Shown here one piece after another: positions 1 to 8,603 of a stretch of DNA of 64,000 nucleotides. Source of the stretch: Cupriavidus cauae (lineage in GTDB: Bacteria; Pseudomonadota; Gammaproteobacteria; Burkholderiales; Burkholderiaceae). Under the pieces are notes generated by a model. The model ran no database searches. It saw only the letters and a program-made list of their open reading frames with translations, and was not told the origin of the DNA. Every line of letters begins with the position of its first letter. Positions within the stretch are counted from its first letter, which is position 1. Location: the NCBI RefSeq assembly GCF_008632125.1, contig NZ_VWRN01000016.1, positions 62,001 through 126,000 of the forward strand, in the 5' to 3' direction. Made by a program: the position numbers and the translations under genes.

Positions 1-38
1 GGGGGAGATACATCCTGTTACTCCTCCTTTGATGGAGG

Positions 39-72
39 GCGCCGAGGGCAGACGGGCAGCCACCCTCGGCGC
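39..72. terminator. inverted repeat downstream of the asparaginase gene
   Basis: Arms GCGCCGAGGG (39-48) and CCCTCGGCGC (63-72) form a 10-bp stem just past the 3' end of the leftward asparaginase gene. No clear U-run follows in that direction, so it may be a transcript-end hairpin rather than a textbook rho-independent terminator. Confidence 0.4.
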
Positions 73-89
73 GTCAGCGTTTCGAGACT

Positions 90-1253
90 TCAGTACTTCC
101 ACAAAATCTTCTGCAGCTCGCGCGTGTCGTTGGTCTTGGTCAAGGCCAACGCGGTCAGGATGCGCGCCTTCTGCGGCAGCTGGTCGTCCACCACCACCCA
201 GTCGTACTTGTCGTCGGGCTGCTCGCCGTTGCGGATGACCACGCCGCTGCCGGTGCGCGAGGCGCGGACGATCTGTACGCCCTTGGCGCGTGCGGCCTTC
301 AGCGGTTCGACCATGTACTCGCCGACGCTGCCATTACCGGTGCCGGCATAGACGATCGCCTTGGCGCCGTTCCTGACCGCTGCGTCGACGCTGCCCGGGT
401 TGGCGTTGCCGTACGCATAGACGATCGCCACTTCAGGCAGGCGGTCGATCCGGTCGATGTCCCATTCGGTCGCGGTGGTGTGCGGACGAGCCGGCAGGCG
501 GTAATACAGCGTGCGGCCCTCGACCACGTAGCCCAGCGGGCCGAACGGCGAGCGGAAGGTCTCGGTCTTGAAGGTGTTGCTCTTGGTGACGTCACGGCCC
601 GTGTGGATCTCGTCGTTCAGCACCACCAGCGTGCCCTTGCCCTTGGACTCCGGGCTGGAAGCGACCAGCACCGCGTCGTACAGGTTCAGCGCGCCGTCGG
701 CGCCCAGCGCCGTCCCCGGACGCATGGAGCCGACCACCACCACCGGCTTGTCGCTCTTGAGCGTCAGGTTCAGGAAGTAGGCCGTCTCTTCAATGGTGTC
801 GGTGCCGTGCGTAATCACGACGCCGTCCACGTCCGGCTGCTTCAGCAGTTCCGAGACGCGTTTGCCGAGCTTGAGCAGACGCTCGTTGTTGAAGCTCTCC
901 GAACCGATCTGGAAGATCTGCTCGCCCTTGACGTTGGCGACCTTCGAGATTTCGGGAACCGACGCGATGATCTTGTCGACCGGCACCACCGCGGACTGGT
1001 AGGCGGCGGTATTGATGGCCGAGGCGCCGGCGCCGGCGATGGTGCCGCCGGTGCCGACGATCACGATATTGGCCTTGCGGACCTGGCTCGGCGCGGTCGC
1101 CGCAGGGGCCGTGGCGGCTTCCGGAGCCGTCGTCGCGGCGGGTGCGGCGGGTGCGACGACGGTCTGTGCGTGGGCGGCGCCGGTGAGCAGGCCGGCGCAA
1201 AGCAGTAGCGCGGCGATCGGACGGACGGGGTGAAGGGTGGTGGTACGGGCCAT
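90..1253 (-). CDS. ansB: periplasmic type II L-asparaginase
   Basis: Hydrolyses L-asparagine (often also glutamine) to aspartate and ammonia in the periplasm. Both asparaginase signatures are present: TGGTIAG near the start of the mature protein and HGTDTIEETAYF further in, which carry the two catalytic threonines. A signal peptide (LLLCAGLLTGAAHA) follows a basic start, then an Ala/Pro/Thr-rich linker of about 30 residues before the core. The ATG at 1253 was chosen because AGAGGAG sits 6 bases upstream and the signal peptide then begins at once; an in-frame start further up (1358) would add 35 residues ahead of it. Length, 387 aa, suits the type II family with its extra linker. It stands alone; the neighbour at 1473 is a chemoreceptor on the same strand. 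Confidence 0.93.
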   Translation of the reverse strand: MARTTTLHPVRPIAALLLCAGLLTGAAHAQTVVAPAAPAATTAPEAATAPAATAPSQVRKANIVIVGTGGTIAGAGASAINTAAYQSAVVPVDKIIASVPEISKVANVKGEQIFQIGSESFNNERLLKLGKRVSELLKQPDVDGVVITHGTDTIEETAYFLNLTLKSDKPVVVVGSMRPGTALGADGALNLYDAVLVASSPESKGKGTLVVLNDEIHTGRDVTKSNTFKTETFRSPFGPLGYVVEGRTLYYRLPARPHTTATEWDIDRIDRLPEVAIVYAYGNANPGSVDAAVRNGAKAIVYAGTGNGSVGEYMVEPLKAARAKGVQIVRASRTGSGVVIRNGEQPDDKYDWVVVDDQLPQKARILTALALTKTNDTRELQKILWKY

Positions 1254-1472
1254 GATGCTCCTCTGAATGGATGGCTTCGCGTCGCCTTGTGAGCGCGCGG
1301 CCGTGTGCAACTGTCCTTGTTGGTATTGAGTCCCTGCGCTCGCGGGCCGGATGTTCACCGGCTTACGTCAAGCGCAGAGCGTGGACTATACACACGACAC
1401 GGTAGGCCATCCAGAGGCACCCAGCACGTCCCGTCAACATGCCAAGTCACCCTCCCGCCTGGGTCTTCCAGA

Positions 1473-3026
1473 TCACGCCGCCAACCGGAACGTCCCCACC
1501 GCGCGGTGCAGCGCGTCGGCCTGGTCTTCCAGCGAAGCCGCGGCGGCGGCCGCCTGTTCGACCAGCGCGGCGTTCTGCTGCGCCATCTGGTCCATCTGCG
1601 TGACGGCCTGGTTCACCTGCTCGATGCCGCCGGTCTGTTCCTCGGTGGCGGCGCACATTTCGCCGATCAGGTCGGTGACGCGCTTGACCGCCTCGACGAT
1701 CTCGCCCATTGCCTTGCCGGCGTTCTCGACCAGCGCCGAGCCGTCCTCGACGCGCTGCGCCGAGTTGCCGATCAGCGCCTTGATTTCCTTGGCGGCGGTG
1801 GCGCTGCGCTGAGCGAGGCTGCGCACTTCGCCGGCCACCACGGCGAAGCCACGGCCCTGGTCGCCGGCGCGGGCCGCTTCGACGGCGGCGTTCAGCGCCA
1901 GGATATTCGTCTGGAAGGCGATGCCTTCGATCACGCCGATGATGTCGACCACCTTGCCGGACGCGTCCTTGATCTCGCCCATCGTGGACACCACCTGATG
2001 GACGATCTCGCCGCCGCGCACCGCGATCTCCGACGCGCCTTCGGCCAGCCGGCTGGCCTGGCGGGCGTTGTCGGCGGTCTGGCGCACGGTGCTGGTCAGC
2101 TGCTCCATGCTGGCGGCGGTCTCCTCCAACGAGGCGGCCTGCTCCTCGCTGCGGCGCGACAGGTCGGCGTTGCCGGCGGCGATCTGCTTGGCCGCGCCGG
2201 CGATCGAATCGGCCGAACCGCGGATGGTGCCGATCGCGCCGGTCAGCCGCTGCTGCATCTGGGCCATTGCGAACAGCACGCTGCGCTGGTCGCCGGGCGC
2301 GACCTCGACGCGGCTGGCCAGATCGCCTTCCGCAATCCGGCTGGCGATATGCGAGGTGAGCGCCGGCTCACCGCCAAGCTGCTTGTGCAGGCCGTTCGCG
2401 ATCCGGACGACGACCAGGCTCATCAGCGTGCCGATCACCAGCAGCAGCCCCAGCGATTGCCACAGCGAGGCGCGGAAGGCCGCGTCGATATCGTCCAGAT
2501 AGACGCCCGAGATGAAGTTCCAGTCCCACGGCTTGAAGTTGGCGACATAGCTGAGCTTGGGCTGCGGCGCCTCCGCGCCCGGCTTGGGCCACAGGTAGTG
2601 GACGAAGCCGGTGCCCGGCCCCTTGCCGATCTCGGCGATGTCGCGGAACAGGTAGGTGCCGGCCGGATCCTTGAAGTCGGCCATGCTCTTGCCGTTCATC
2701 TCGGACTTGATCGGATGCATCACGACCACGGTGTCCGAGCGCATCAGCGTGAAGTAACCGTCGCTGCCGAAACGCATCGCCCGCACCTTGTCGACGGCGA
2801 ATTCCTTGGCCTGTTCGACGGTCATCTTGCCGGCCTTCGCCTCGGCCTCGTAGGCCTTGACCACCGACAGCGCGGTCTCGGTGACATGGACGAGGTCGGT
2901 GCGCCGCTCGTCGAGCCGCATGTTGCGCATCTGCCAGGCATCCCACAACAGCAGCGCCAACAGGCACACCCAGCTGAGCACCAATGGCAGCAGCAATTTC
3001 TTTCTCAAGCTAAGACGTTCCAGCAT
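1473..3026 (-). CDS. methyl-accepting chemotaxis protein with Cache sensor domain
   Basis: Transmembrane chemoreceptor of 517 aa that signals to CheA/CheW. Order: TM helix near residues 10-30, a periplasmic single-Cache region ([18 protein letters not shown], then [14 protein letters not shown]), a second TM helix about 190-212, HAMP, then the coiled-coil signalling domain with the hallmark hairpin segment [19 protein letters not shown]. Methylation-helix composition ([15 protein letters not shown]) is typical. The C-terminus ends GTFRLAA, with no NWETF-type CheR-binding pentapeptide, so it probably depends on other receptors for efficient methylation. The Cache type usually senses small organic acids; the ligand is not known here. 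No che genes lie nearby. Confidence 0.93.
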   Translation of the reverse strand: MLERLSLRKKLLLPLVLSWVCLLALLLWDAWQMRNMRLDERRTDLVHVTETALSVVKAYEAEAKAGKMTVEQAKEFAVDKVRAMRFGSDGYFTLMRSDTVVVMHPIKSEMNGKSMADFKDPAGTYLFRDIAEIGKGPGTGFVHYLWPKPGAEAPQPKLSYVANFKPWDWNFISGVYLDDIDAAFRASLWQSLGLLLVIGTLMSLVVVRIANGLHKQLGGEPALTSHIASRIAEGDLASRVEVAPGDQRSVLFAMAQMQQRLTGAIGTIRGSADSIAGAAKQIAAGNADLSRRSEEQAASLEETAASMEQLTSTVRQTADNARQASRLAEGASEIAVRGGEIVHQVVSTMGEIKDASGKVVDIIGVIEGIAFQTNILALNAAVEAARAGDQGRGFAVVAGEVRSLAQRSATAAKEIKALIGNSAQRVEDGSALVENAGKAMGEIVEAVKRVTDLIGEMCAATEEQTGGIEQVNQAVTQMDQMAQQNAALVEQAAAAAASLEDQADALHRAVGTFRLAA

Positions 3027-3243
3027 CGTGTTTCCCCGTGGTCCACCGTAAAAATTGTGTTTGTCCGCGGCATAACGGCGGACCGGCGGACAAACTTGAC
3101 CGAGGAGGGCCTAGGGCTTTCCATGAGTGCAAATGCGGGCACAATCGTGGCAGTACGCGTAAAGTTACATGCACTTACTTACAAGTTAGGCTCGCGTGAA
3201 ATGCGCTGTAATACTTATTAATCACGCGCGCATTGCAGGACCA

Positions 3244-3262
3244 AATGAGAACAATTATTCTT
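3244..3262 (+). promoter_or_regulatory. candidate Fur box upstream of the PepSY/ApbE operon
   Basis: The AT-rich site AATGAGAACAATTATTCTT matches the 19-bp Fur consensus at about 11 positions by my hand alignment and contains the AATGAGAA half-site common in proteobacterial Fur boxes. It stands out in GC-rich DNA, about 190 bp before the PepSY gene. Fur control would fit a ferric-siderophore reductase role. It is inference from motif and context. Confidence 0.45.
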
Positions 3263-3436
3263 TCGGTCTCCTGAAACTCCCGTTACGACGGGCCGACGAC
3301 GGACGGCGAGAGAGCCTGCGGCAAGTCGCTGCGCCGCCGTCCCGCACGCCGCATTGCCCCGGCGACGAGCAACACGCAGTAGCGCCGGAACACAGTCATG
3401 ACCGAATCCCGCCTGGAACCCCCTTTGGAGCCGCGT

Positions 3437-4165
3437 ATGGAATCCCATATGGGCGCGGCGCAGCAGCGCCGGGCGTTCTGGCTCAAGCACCTTCACCAAT
3501 GGCACTGGATCAGCTCCGCGCTCTGCCTGATCGGCATGCTGCTGTTCGCGGTGACCGGCTTCACGCTGAACCATGCCGGACAGATCGAGGCCGAGCCGAA
3601 GGTCGTGGTTCGCAATGCCGAGGCGCCGGCCCCGGTGCTGGCGGCCTTGCAGGCCCGCAAGGCGGCCCTGGCGGGCACGAACGGCGATAGCAGCGACGGC
3701 GGCAATAGCGGCAATAGCGGCAAAAACGGCGATACCGGCAACCGCGGAAATAACGCCGCCCAGGACAAGAGCCCGGTTCCCGCCGAACTCGCCGACTGGC
3801 TGCAGCGCGAATTCGATATCGACGCGCATGGCCGCGAGGCCGAATGGTCTCCCGACGAGATTTACGTGCCGCTGCCGCGCCCGGGCGGCGATGCCTGGGT
3901 CAGCGTCGCACTGGACAGCGGCGAGACGCAGTACGAGCTGACCACGCGCGGCTGGATCTCCTACCTGAACGATCTGCACAAGGGCCGCAACACCGGCGGC
4001 GCCTGGAGCCTGTTCCTGGACCTGTTCGCGTTTGCCTGCCTGGTGTTCTGCGTGACCGGCCTGTTCCTGCTGAAGCTGCACGCCGGCGCCCGCGTCGCCA
4101 CCTGGCCGCTGGTCGGCCTGGGGCTGGTGGCACCGCTGCTGCTGGCCATCCTGTTTATCCATTGA
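3437..4165 (+). CDS. PepSY-associated transmembrane protein
   Basis: Inner-membrane protein of 242 aa from this start, first gene of a five-gene operon. Three TM helices are visible: ISSALCLIGMLLFAVTGF near the N-terminus, LFLDLFAFACLVFCVTGLFL and PLVGLGLVAPLLLAILFI near the end. Histidines sit at the membrane edges (KHLHQWHW before TM1, NDLHKGRN before TM2), as in PepSY-TM proteins, where such residues may bind haem. The periplasmic loop holds a Gly/Asn/Ser/Asp-rich insert coded by GGCAATAGC-type repeats near 3700-3740. ATG at 3437 has GGAG 6 bases upstream; an ATG at 3398 is in frame but has only a weak ribosome site. Likely passes electrons across the membrane to the periplasmic flavoprotein encoded next. 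Confidence 0.8.
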   Translation: MESHMGAAQQRRAFWLKHLHQWHWISSALCLIGMLLFAVTGFTLNHAGQIEAEPKVVVRNAEAPAPVLAALQARKAALAGTNGDSSDGGNSGNSGKNGDTGNRGNNAAQDKSPVPAELADWLQREFDIDAHGREAEWSPDEIYVPLPRPGGDAWVSVALDSGETQYELTTRGWISYLNDLHKGRNTGGAWSLFLDLFAFACLVFCVTGLFLLKLHAGARVATWPLVGLGLVAPLLLAILFIH

Positions 4166-4178
4166 CGAGGTTCCCTGT

Positions 4179-4730
4179 ATGCGTCGTTTGCTTAACGTCT
4201 CCATGACCGGCCTGGGCGGCCTCAGTGGCCTGAGCGGCCTGGCGGCGGTCTCGTTCGCCGCGCCCGCCGCGGCGGCGGAGATGAACGTCAAGGTCGAGAT
4301 CCCTCGCCTGAGCGTCGCCGAATACCACCGCCCTTATGTGGCGATGTGGCTCGAGCGCGCCGACCAGAGCCCGGTGGCGACATTGTCGGTCTGGTACGAC
4401 GTCAAGCTGAAGAACGCCGAGGGCACCAAGTGGCTCAAGGACATGCGCCAGTGGTGGCGCAAGGCCGGCCGCGATCTGCGGATGCCGGCCGACGGCATTT
4501 CCGGCGCGACCCGCGCACCGGGCGAACACACCGTCACCTTCACCGACGGCAAGGCGCCGCTGGCCAAGCTGCCCGCGGGCGAATACCAGCTGGTGGTCGA
4601 GGCCGCGCGCGAAGTCGGCGGCCGCGAACTGCTGCGCGTGCCGTTCGCCTGGCCGCCGGAAGGTTCCAAGTCGGCGCAAGCCAAGGGCCAGCACGAGCTG
4701 GGCGCCGTCACCGTCAGCCTGAAGCCGTGA
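4179..4730 (+). CDS. DUF2271 periplasmic protein with ApbE flavinylation motif
   Basis: Exported protein of 183 aa with a signal peptide (hydrophobic stretch to about residue 33, ending AAPAAAAE). It matches the DUF2271 family by its length and features ([36 protein letters not shown]). Residues 105-111 read DGISGAT, the D-x-x-(S/T)-G-A-T pattern that ApbE enzymes use to attach FMN covalently to a threonine; here that would be Thr111. An ApbE gene lies in the same operon. DUF2271 proteins are known in flavinylated extracytosolic redox systems linked to PepSY proteins. It starts 13 bp after the PepSY gene. I infer it is the periplasmic flavin carrier that reduces an external acceptor, perhaps Fe(III)-siderophore. 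Confidence 0.88.
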   Translation: MRRLLNVSMTGLGGLSGLSGLAAVSFAAPAAAAEMNVKVEIPRLSVAEYHRPYVAMWLERADQSPVATLSVWYDVKLKNAEGTKWLKDMRQWWRKAGRDLRMPADGISGATRAPGEHTVTFTDGKAPLAKLPAGEYQLVVEAAREVGGRELLRVPFAWPPEGSKSAQAKGQHELGAVTVSLKP

Positions 4731-4801
4731 GCGTCGTGCCCCGCGCCGCCGCCCGCCGCATTCCATCCGTCCATTTCCGATCCCGTGCCCTGGAGCCCTC
4801 G

Positions 4802-5626
4802 ATGAACCGTTCCGCGATGTCCCTCTCCGCCAGGCTGTCCGCGCTGGCCCTGGTTGCGCTGCTGCCGCTGTCGGCGCATGCCCACCGCCAATGGCTGCTG
4901 CCGTCGGCCACCGTGCTGTCGGGCAGCGATCCGTGGGTGACCGTCGATGCGGCGGTGTCCAACGACCTGTTCTACTTCGAGCATTTCCCGCTGCGCCTGG
5001 ACAACCTCAGCGTCAGCGCACCGGACGGCAGCCCGGCCAAGGCCGAGAACCAGAGCACCGGCCGCTATCGCAGCACCTTCGACGTGCACCTGACCGCGCC
5101 GGGCACCTACAAGCTGGCGGTAGTCAACAACGGCCTGTTCGCCAGCTACAAGGAGAACGGCCAGACCAAGCGCTGGCGCGGCTCGGCCGAGGACTTCGCG
5201 CAGAAGGTGCCGGCCAACGCCCAGGACCTGCAGGTGACCCAGTCCGAGAGCCGGCTCGAAACCTTCGTGACCGCCGGCAAGCCGACCACCCAGGCGTTGA
5301 AGACCACCGGCCGCGGGCTGGAGCTGGCCCCCGTCACGCATCCGAACGACTTGTTCGCGGGCGAGCCGGCCAATTTCCGCCTGCTGCTCGACGGCAAGCC
5401 GGCGGCCAACGTCGAGGTCGAGGTGGTGCCGGGCGGCAATCGCTATCGCGACCAGCTCGGCGAGATGAAGGTCAAGACCGATGCGGACGGCAAGTTCACC
5501 GTCAAGTGGCCGTCGCCGGGCATGTACTGGATCGAGGCCGAGGTGCGCGATGACAAGGTTTCGATCAAGCCCGCCAAGGCGCGCCGCGCGGCCTATATGG
5601 CGACCTTCGAGGTGCTGCCGCAGTAA
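4802..5626 (+). CDS. DUF4198 periplasmic protein
   Basis: Secreted protein of 274 aa: signal peptide [20 protein letters not shown], then mature [17 protein letters not shown], the typical His-containing start of DUF4198 proteins (related to cobalt/nickel-transport accessory proteins). The rest is beta-rich, ending in a carboxypeptidase-regulatory-like repeat ([15 protein letters not shown] ... [23 protein letters not shown]). ATG at 4802 has GGAG 7 bases upstream; the open frame upstream overlaps DUF2271 in another frame and is not coding. Third gene of the electron-transfer operon, following DUF2271 by 71 bp. A metal or metallophore-binding role is plausible from the N-terminal histidine but unproven. 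Confidence 0.85.
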   Translation: MNRSAMSLSARLSALALVALLPLSAHAHRQWLLPSATVLSGSDPWVTVDAAVSNDLFYFEHFPLRLDNLSVSAPDGSPAKAENQSTGRYRSTFDVHLTAPGTYKLAVVNNGLFASYKENGQTKRWRGSAEDFAQKVPANAQDLQVTQSESRLETFVTAGKPTTQALKTTGRGLELAPVTHPNDLFAGEPANFRLLLDGKPAANVEVEVVPGGNRYRDQLGEMKVKTDADGKFTVKWPSPGMYWIEAEVRDDKVSIKPAKARRAAYMATFEVLPQ

Positions 5627-5658
5627 GCGCGGCGCGTTGGGTCGAGTTGGGTCCTCCG

Positions 5659-6900
5659 ATGCTGCCGATGTCCGCCGCCGCGGCGGCTCGCATGCGGTCC
5701 ACGCCGTCATCCGAGCTACCATCCGCGCCGCTATCCGCCGCGCGGCGCGTGCTGGTGCCGCTGCGTTTCGATGCGCCACCGTCGCCGCCCGAAGGCGCGG
5801 TGGTGCTGCATCGATGCGGCGGGCAGACGATGGGGACGACCTGGTCGGTGCGCTGCCTGCTGACCGCCGATGATGCTGGCGATGACAGGGGCAAAGACGC
5901 GGGCAATGACGCAGGCAAAGTCGCGGGCAATGACGCGGGCAATGACGCGCCCGGTTTCGATGCCGATGGCGATGCCGATATCGATGCCGCTGTCGATGCC
6001 GCAACGATCCAGGCCGGCATCGACGCGTTGCTCGCACAGATCGTCGGGCAGATGAGCAACTGGCTCGACGACTCCGATATCGGCCGTTTCAACGGCGCGC
6101 CCGCCGGCAGCTGGGTCTCGTTGCCGCCCGCCTGCTTTTCCGTGCTGCAGGCGGCGCTGGCGGTCGCGCGCGACAGCGGCGGCGCCTACGATCCGAGCGC
6201 GGGCCCGTTGGTGTCGCTGTGGGGCTTCGGCCCCGACGGCGCACGCGCGCTGCCGCCGACCGCCGACGAAGTCGAAGCGGCGCGCGAGCGCTGCGGCTGG
6301 GCGCGCATCGAGCTCGACGAGGAAGGACAGCGCGCGCGCCAGCCCGGCGGCGTGTCGATCGATCTGTGCGCGATCGCCAAGGGCTATGCGGTCGACGCCG
6401 TATCGGCATGGCTGTCGGCGCGCGGCGTCTCGCACCATCTGGTCGAGATCGGCGGCGAGCTGAGCGGCGAGGGCGTCAAGCCCGATGGCATGCCGTGGTG
6501 GGTCGAGCTGGAAAGCCCGCCGGCCACGGATGACGCCCGCGGCGGCGATGCCACCTTGCACGCCCGCGATGCCGCCGCCCCGACCGTGGTCGCGCTGCAC
6601 GGCCTGTCGGTCGCGACCTCCGGCGATTACCGCCGCTATTTCGACAGCGGCGGCCGCCGGTACGCCCACACGCTCGATCCCCGTACCGGCTATCCGGCCA
6701 GCCATGCGCTGGCCTCGGTGACCGTGCTGCATCGGCAATGCATGATGGCCGACGCGCTGTCGACCGCGCTGACGGTGCTCGGCCCCGAGGCCGGCATGGC
6801 CTTCGCCACGCAACGCGGCATCGCGGCGCGGATGCTGCTGCGCACGCCGCACGGCTTTGCCGAACGCGTTTCGCCCGCCTTCGCGGCGATGCTCGCATGA
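5659..6900 (+). CDS. apbE: FAD:protein FMN transferase (ApbE family)
   Basis: Transfers FMN from FAD to a threonine in target proteins. ApbE motifs are all present: GGQTMGTTWSVR at the start, DLCAIAKGYAVDAV in the middle, and RYAHTLDPRTGYP near the C-terminal third (the Mg/FAD site). The target is probably the DUF2271 protein two genes upstream. Two oddities: no convincing signal peptide can be read at the N-terminus, although targets are periplasmic, and an Asp/Gly/Asn-rich insert of about 30 residues (DAGNDAGKVAGNDAGNDA) coded by 12-bp repeats splits the protein after TTWSVRC. The start is uncertain: ATG at 5659 is used, with 5668 and TTG 5647 possible, none with a good ribosome site. Its stop overlaps the next start by ATGA. 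Confidence 0.9.
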   Translation: MLPMSAAAAARMRSTPSSELPSAPLSAARRVLVPLRFDAPPSPPEGAVVLHRCGGQTMGTTWSVRCLLTADDAGDDRGKDAGNDAGKVAGNDAGNDAPGFDADGDADIDAAVDAATIQAGIDALLAQIVGQMSNWLDDSDIGRFNGAPAGSWVSLPPACFSVLQAALAVARDSGGAYDPSAGPLVSLWGFGPDGARALPPTADEVEAARERCGWARIELDEEGQRARQPGGVSIDLCAIAKGYAVDAVSAWLSARGVSHHLVEIGGELSGEGVKPDGMPWWVELESPPATDDARGGDATLHARDAAAPTVVALHGLSVATSGDYRRYFDSGGRRYAHTLDPRTGYPASHALASVTVLHRQCMMADALSTALTVLGPEAGMAFATQRGIAARMLLRTPHGFAERVSPAFAAMLA

Positions 6901-8525
6901 ACGCGCCGCGACGATTCGGCCTGCCCTCACTGACGAGCGCGCTCGGCGTGCTCACCGCCATCAGCGGAGTGGCCGGCGCGTCCGGCCTGGCGCTGTCGCT
7001 GGCCGGCGCGGGCAAATGGCCGACCGCGGGCGGCGTCGCGCTCGCCTACGCCGGCTTCTGCGGCGCGATCCTCGCGCTGCATCGCCGTCGCCGCCAGGGC
7101 AGCGCCGCCTTCGCGTCGACCGCCGACGATGCCACGCTGATCGCCTATGCCAGCCAGACCGGGTTTGCCGAACAGCTGGCGCTGCAGACGGCGCAGGCGC
7201 TGCAGCACGCCGGCCTGCCGGTGCGGGTCGCCTCGTTTGGGGAGCTCGATCCGTCCGCGCTCGCGCGCTGCCGGCAGGCGCTCTTCGTTGCCAGCACCAC
7301 CGGCGAGGGCGATGCGCCCGACAGCGCGGCGGGCTTCACGCGCAAGCTGGCCGCCGCGAGCGGCGACGGGCTGCGCCGCCTGCGCTACGGCATCCTGGCG
7401 CTGGGCGACAGCAGCTACGCGAATTTCTGCGCCTACGGTCATGCACTGAGCGCGGCGCTGCAGCGCGCGCAGGCGCAGCCCTTGTTCGACCTGGTCGAGG
7501 TCGACAACGGCGACACCGGCGCGCTGCGCCATTGGCAGAACCACCTGTCCGCGCTGGCCGGTGGCGCCGAGATCGCGGACTGGGAGGCGCCGCGCTACGG
7601 CCGCTGGCGGCTGGTCGAACGCCGGCTGATGAATCCGGGCAGCGCCGGTGCGCCGGCCTTCCATCTGGCGCTGGAGCCCGAGTCGCCGGCCGCGCTCGAC
7701 TGGCAGGCGGGCGATATCGCGGAGATCGGCCCGCGCCTGCCCTCCACGCAGGTCGCGCAACTGCTGCGTGACCTGTCCCTCGATGGCGGCGCCGCGGTGC
7801 GCTGCGATGGCGAGGCGATGCCGCTGGCGGACGCGCTGGCCACCCGCATGCCGTTGCCCGCGCCGCATGCCGAAGCGATGCGCGGCTTGTCCCCGCAGGC
7901 GCTGATCGACGCGCTGCCGCCGCTGCCGCATCGCGAATATTCGATCGCTTCGCTGCCCACCGATGGCCGGCTCGACCTGCTGGTGCGCCAGACCCGCCAC
8001 GAGGATGGCCGGCTCGGGCTCGCGTCTGGCTGGCTGACCGAACACGCGCCGCTCGGCGCGCCGATTGCGCTGCGCGTGCGCACCAACCGCGCCTTCCATG
8101 CACCGGCCGACGACCGGCCGCTGCTGCTGATCGGCAACGGCACCGGCATGGCGGGCCTGCGCGCGCTGTTGAAGGCGCGCGCCGCCGCCGGGCACCGGCG
8201 CAACTGGCTGCTGTTCGGCGAACGCAGCGCGGCGCACGACGCCTTCTATCGGGAAGAATTGCAGGCCTGGCAGGCCGACGGCACGCTGCCGCGGCTGGAC
8301 CGGACCTGGTCGCGCGACGGTGCGCCGCTGCGCTACGTGCAGGACGCCGTGCGCGCCGCCGCGCCGCAGATCCGCGAATGGGTCGCGGCCGGCGCGGCGA
8401 TCTACGTCTGCGGCAGCCTGCAGGGCATGGCCGCGGGCGTCAACGATGCGCTGGCCGAGGTGCTGGGGACGCAGGCGCTGGCGGCGCTGGCCGAGAACGG
8501 GCGCTATCGGCGCGACGTCTACTGA
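6897..8525 (+). CDS. membrane-anchored flavodoxin/NADPH reductase (sulfite reductase flavoprotein-like)
   Basis: Diflavin reductase of 542 aa. Two hydrophobic N-terminal segments (about residues 10-60) anchor it to the membrane. They are followed by a flavodoxin domain (LIAYASQTGFAEQLALQ; ASTTGEGDAPDSA; ALGDSSYANFCAYG), a ferredoxin-reductase-type FAD domain (REYSIAS) and an NADPH site (LLLIGNGTGMAGLRALL; FGERSAAHD). The end, RYRRDVY, matches the C-terminal aromatic tail of CysJ-type reductases. It overlaps apbE by ATGA, so the two are translationally coupled. In this operon it most likely feeds NADPH electrons to the PepSY membrane protein rather than to sulfite reductase, since no cysI gene is present. 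Confidence 0.9.
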   Translation: MNAPRRFGLPSLTSALGVLTAISGVAGASGLALSLAGAGKWPTAGGVALAYAGFCGAILALHRRRRQGSAAFASTADDATLIAYASQTGFAEQLALQTAQALQHAGLPVRVASFGELDPSALARCRQALFVASTTGEGDAPDSAAGFTRKLAAASGDGLRRLRYGILALGDSSYANFCAYGHALSAALQRAQAQPLFDLVEVDNGDTGALRHWQNHLSALAGGAEIADWEAPRYGRWRLVERRLMNPGSAGAPAFHLALEPESPAALDWQAGDIAEIGPRLPSTQVAQLLRDLSLDGGAAVRCDGEAMPLADALATRMPLPAPHAEAMRGLSPQALIDALPPLPHREYSIASLPTDGRLDLLVRQTRHEDGRLGLASGWLTEHAPLGAPIALRVRTNRAFHAPADDRPLLLIGNGTGMAGLRALLKARAAAGHRRNWLLFGERSAAHDAFYREELQAWQADGTLPRLDRTWSRDGAPLRYVQDAVRAAAPQIREWVAAGAAIYVCGSLQGMAAGVNDALAEVLGTQALAALAENGRYRRDVY

Positions 8526-8555
8526 GCGGGATCCCCCGCCGCTTCACGGACTGTT

Positions 8556-8603
8556 TTCACCGGCCCCTTCACTGGCCCCTTCACTGGCCCCTTCACCGGC
8601 CCT
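8556..8603. repeat. four 12-bp tandem repeats between convergent genes
   Basis: Four consecutive units of TTCAC(C/T)GGCCCC fill the gap between the reductase gene and the convergent lysP gene, reaching the lysP stop codon. Units 1 and 4 have C, units 2 and 3 have T at the sixth base. Confidence 0.85.
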
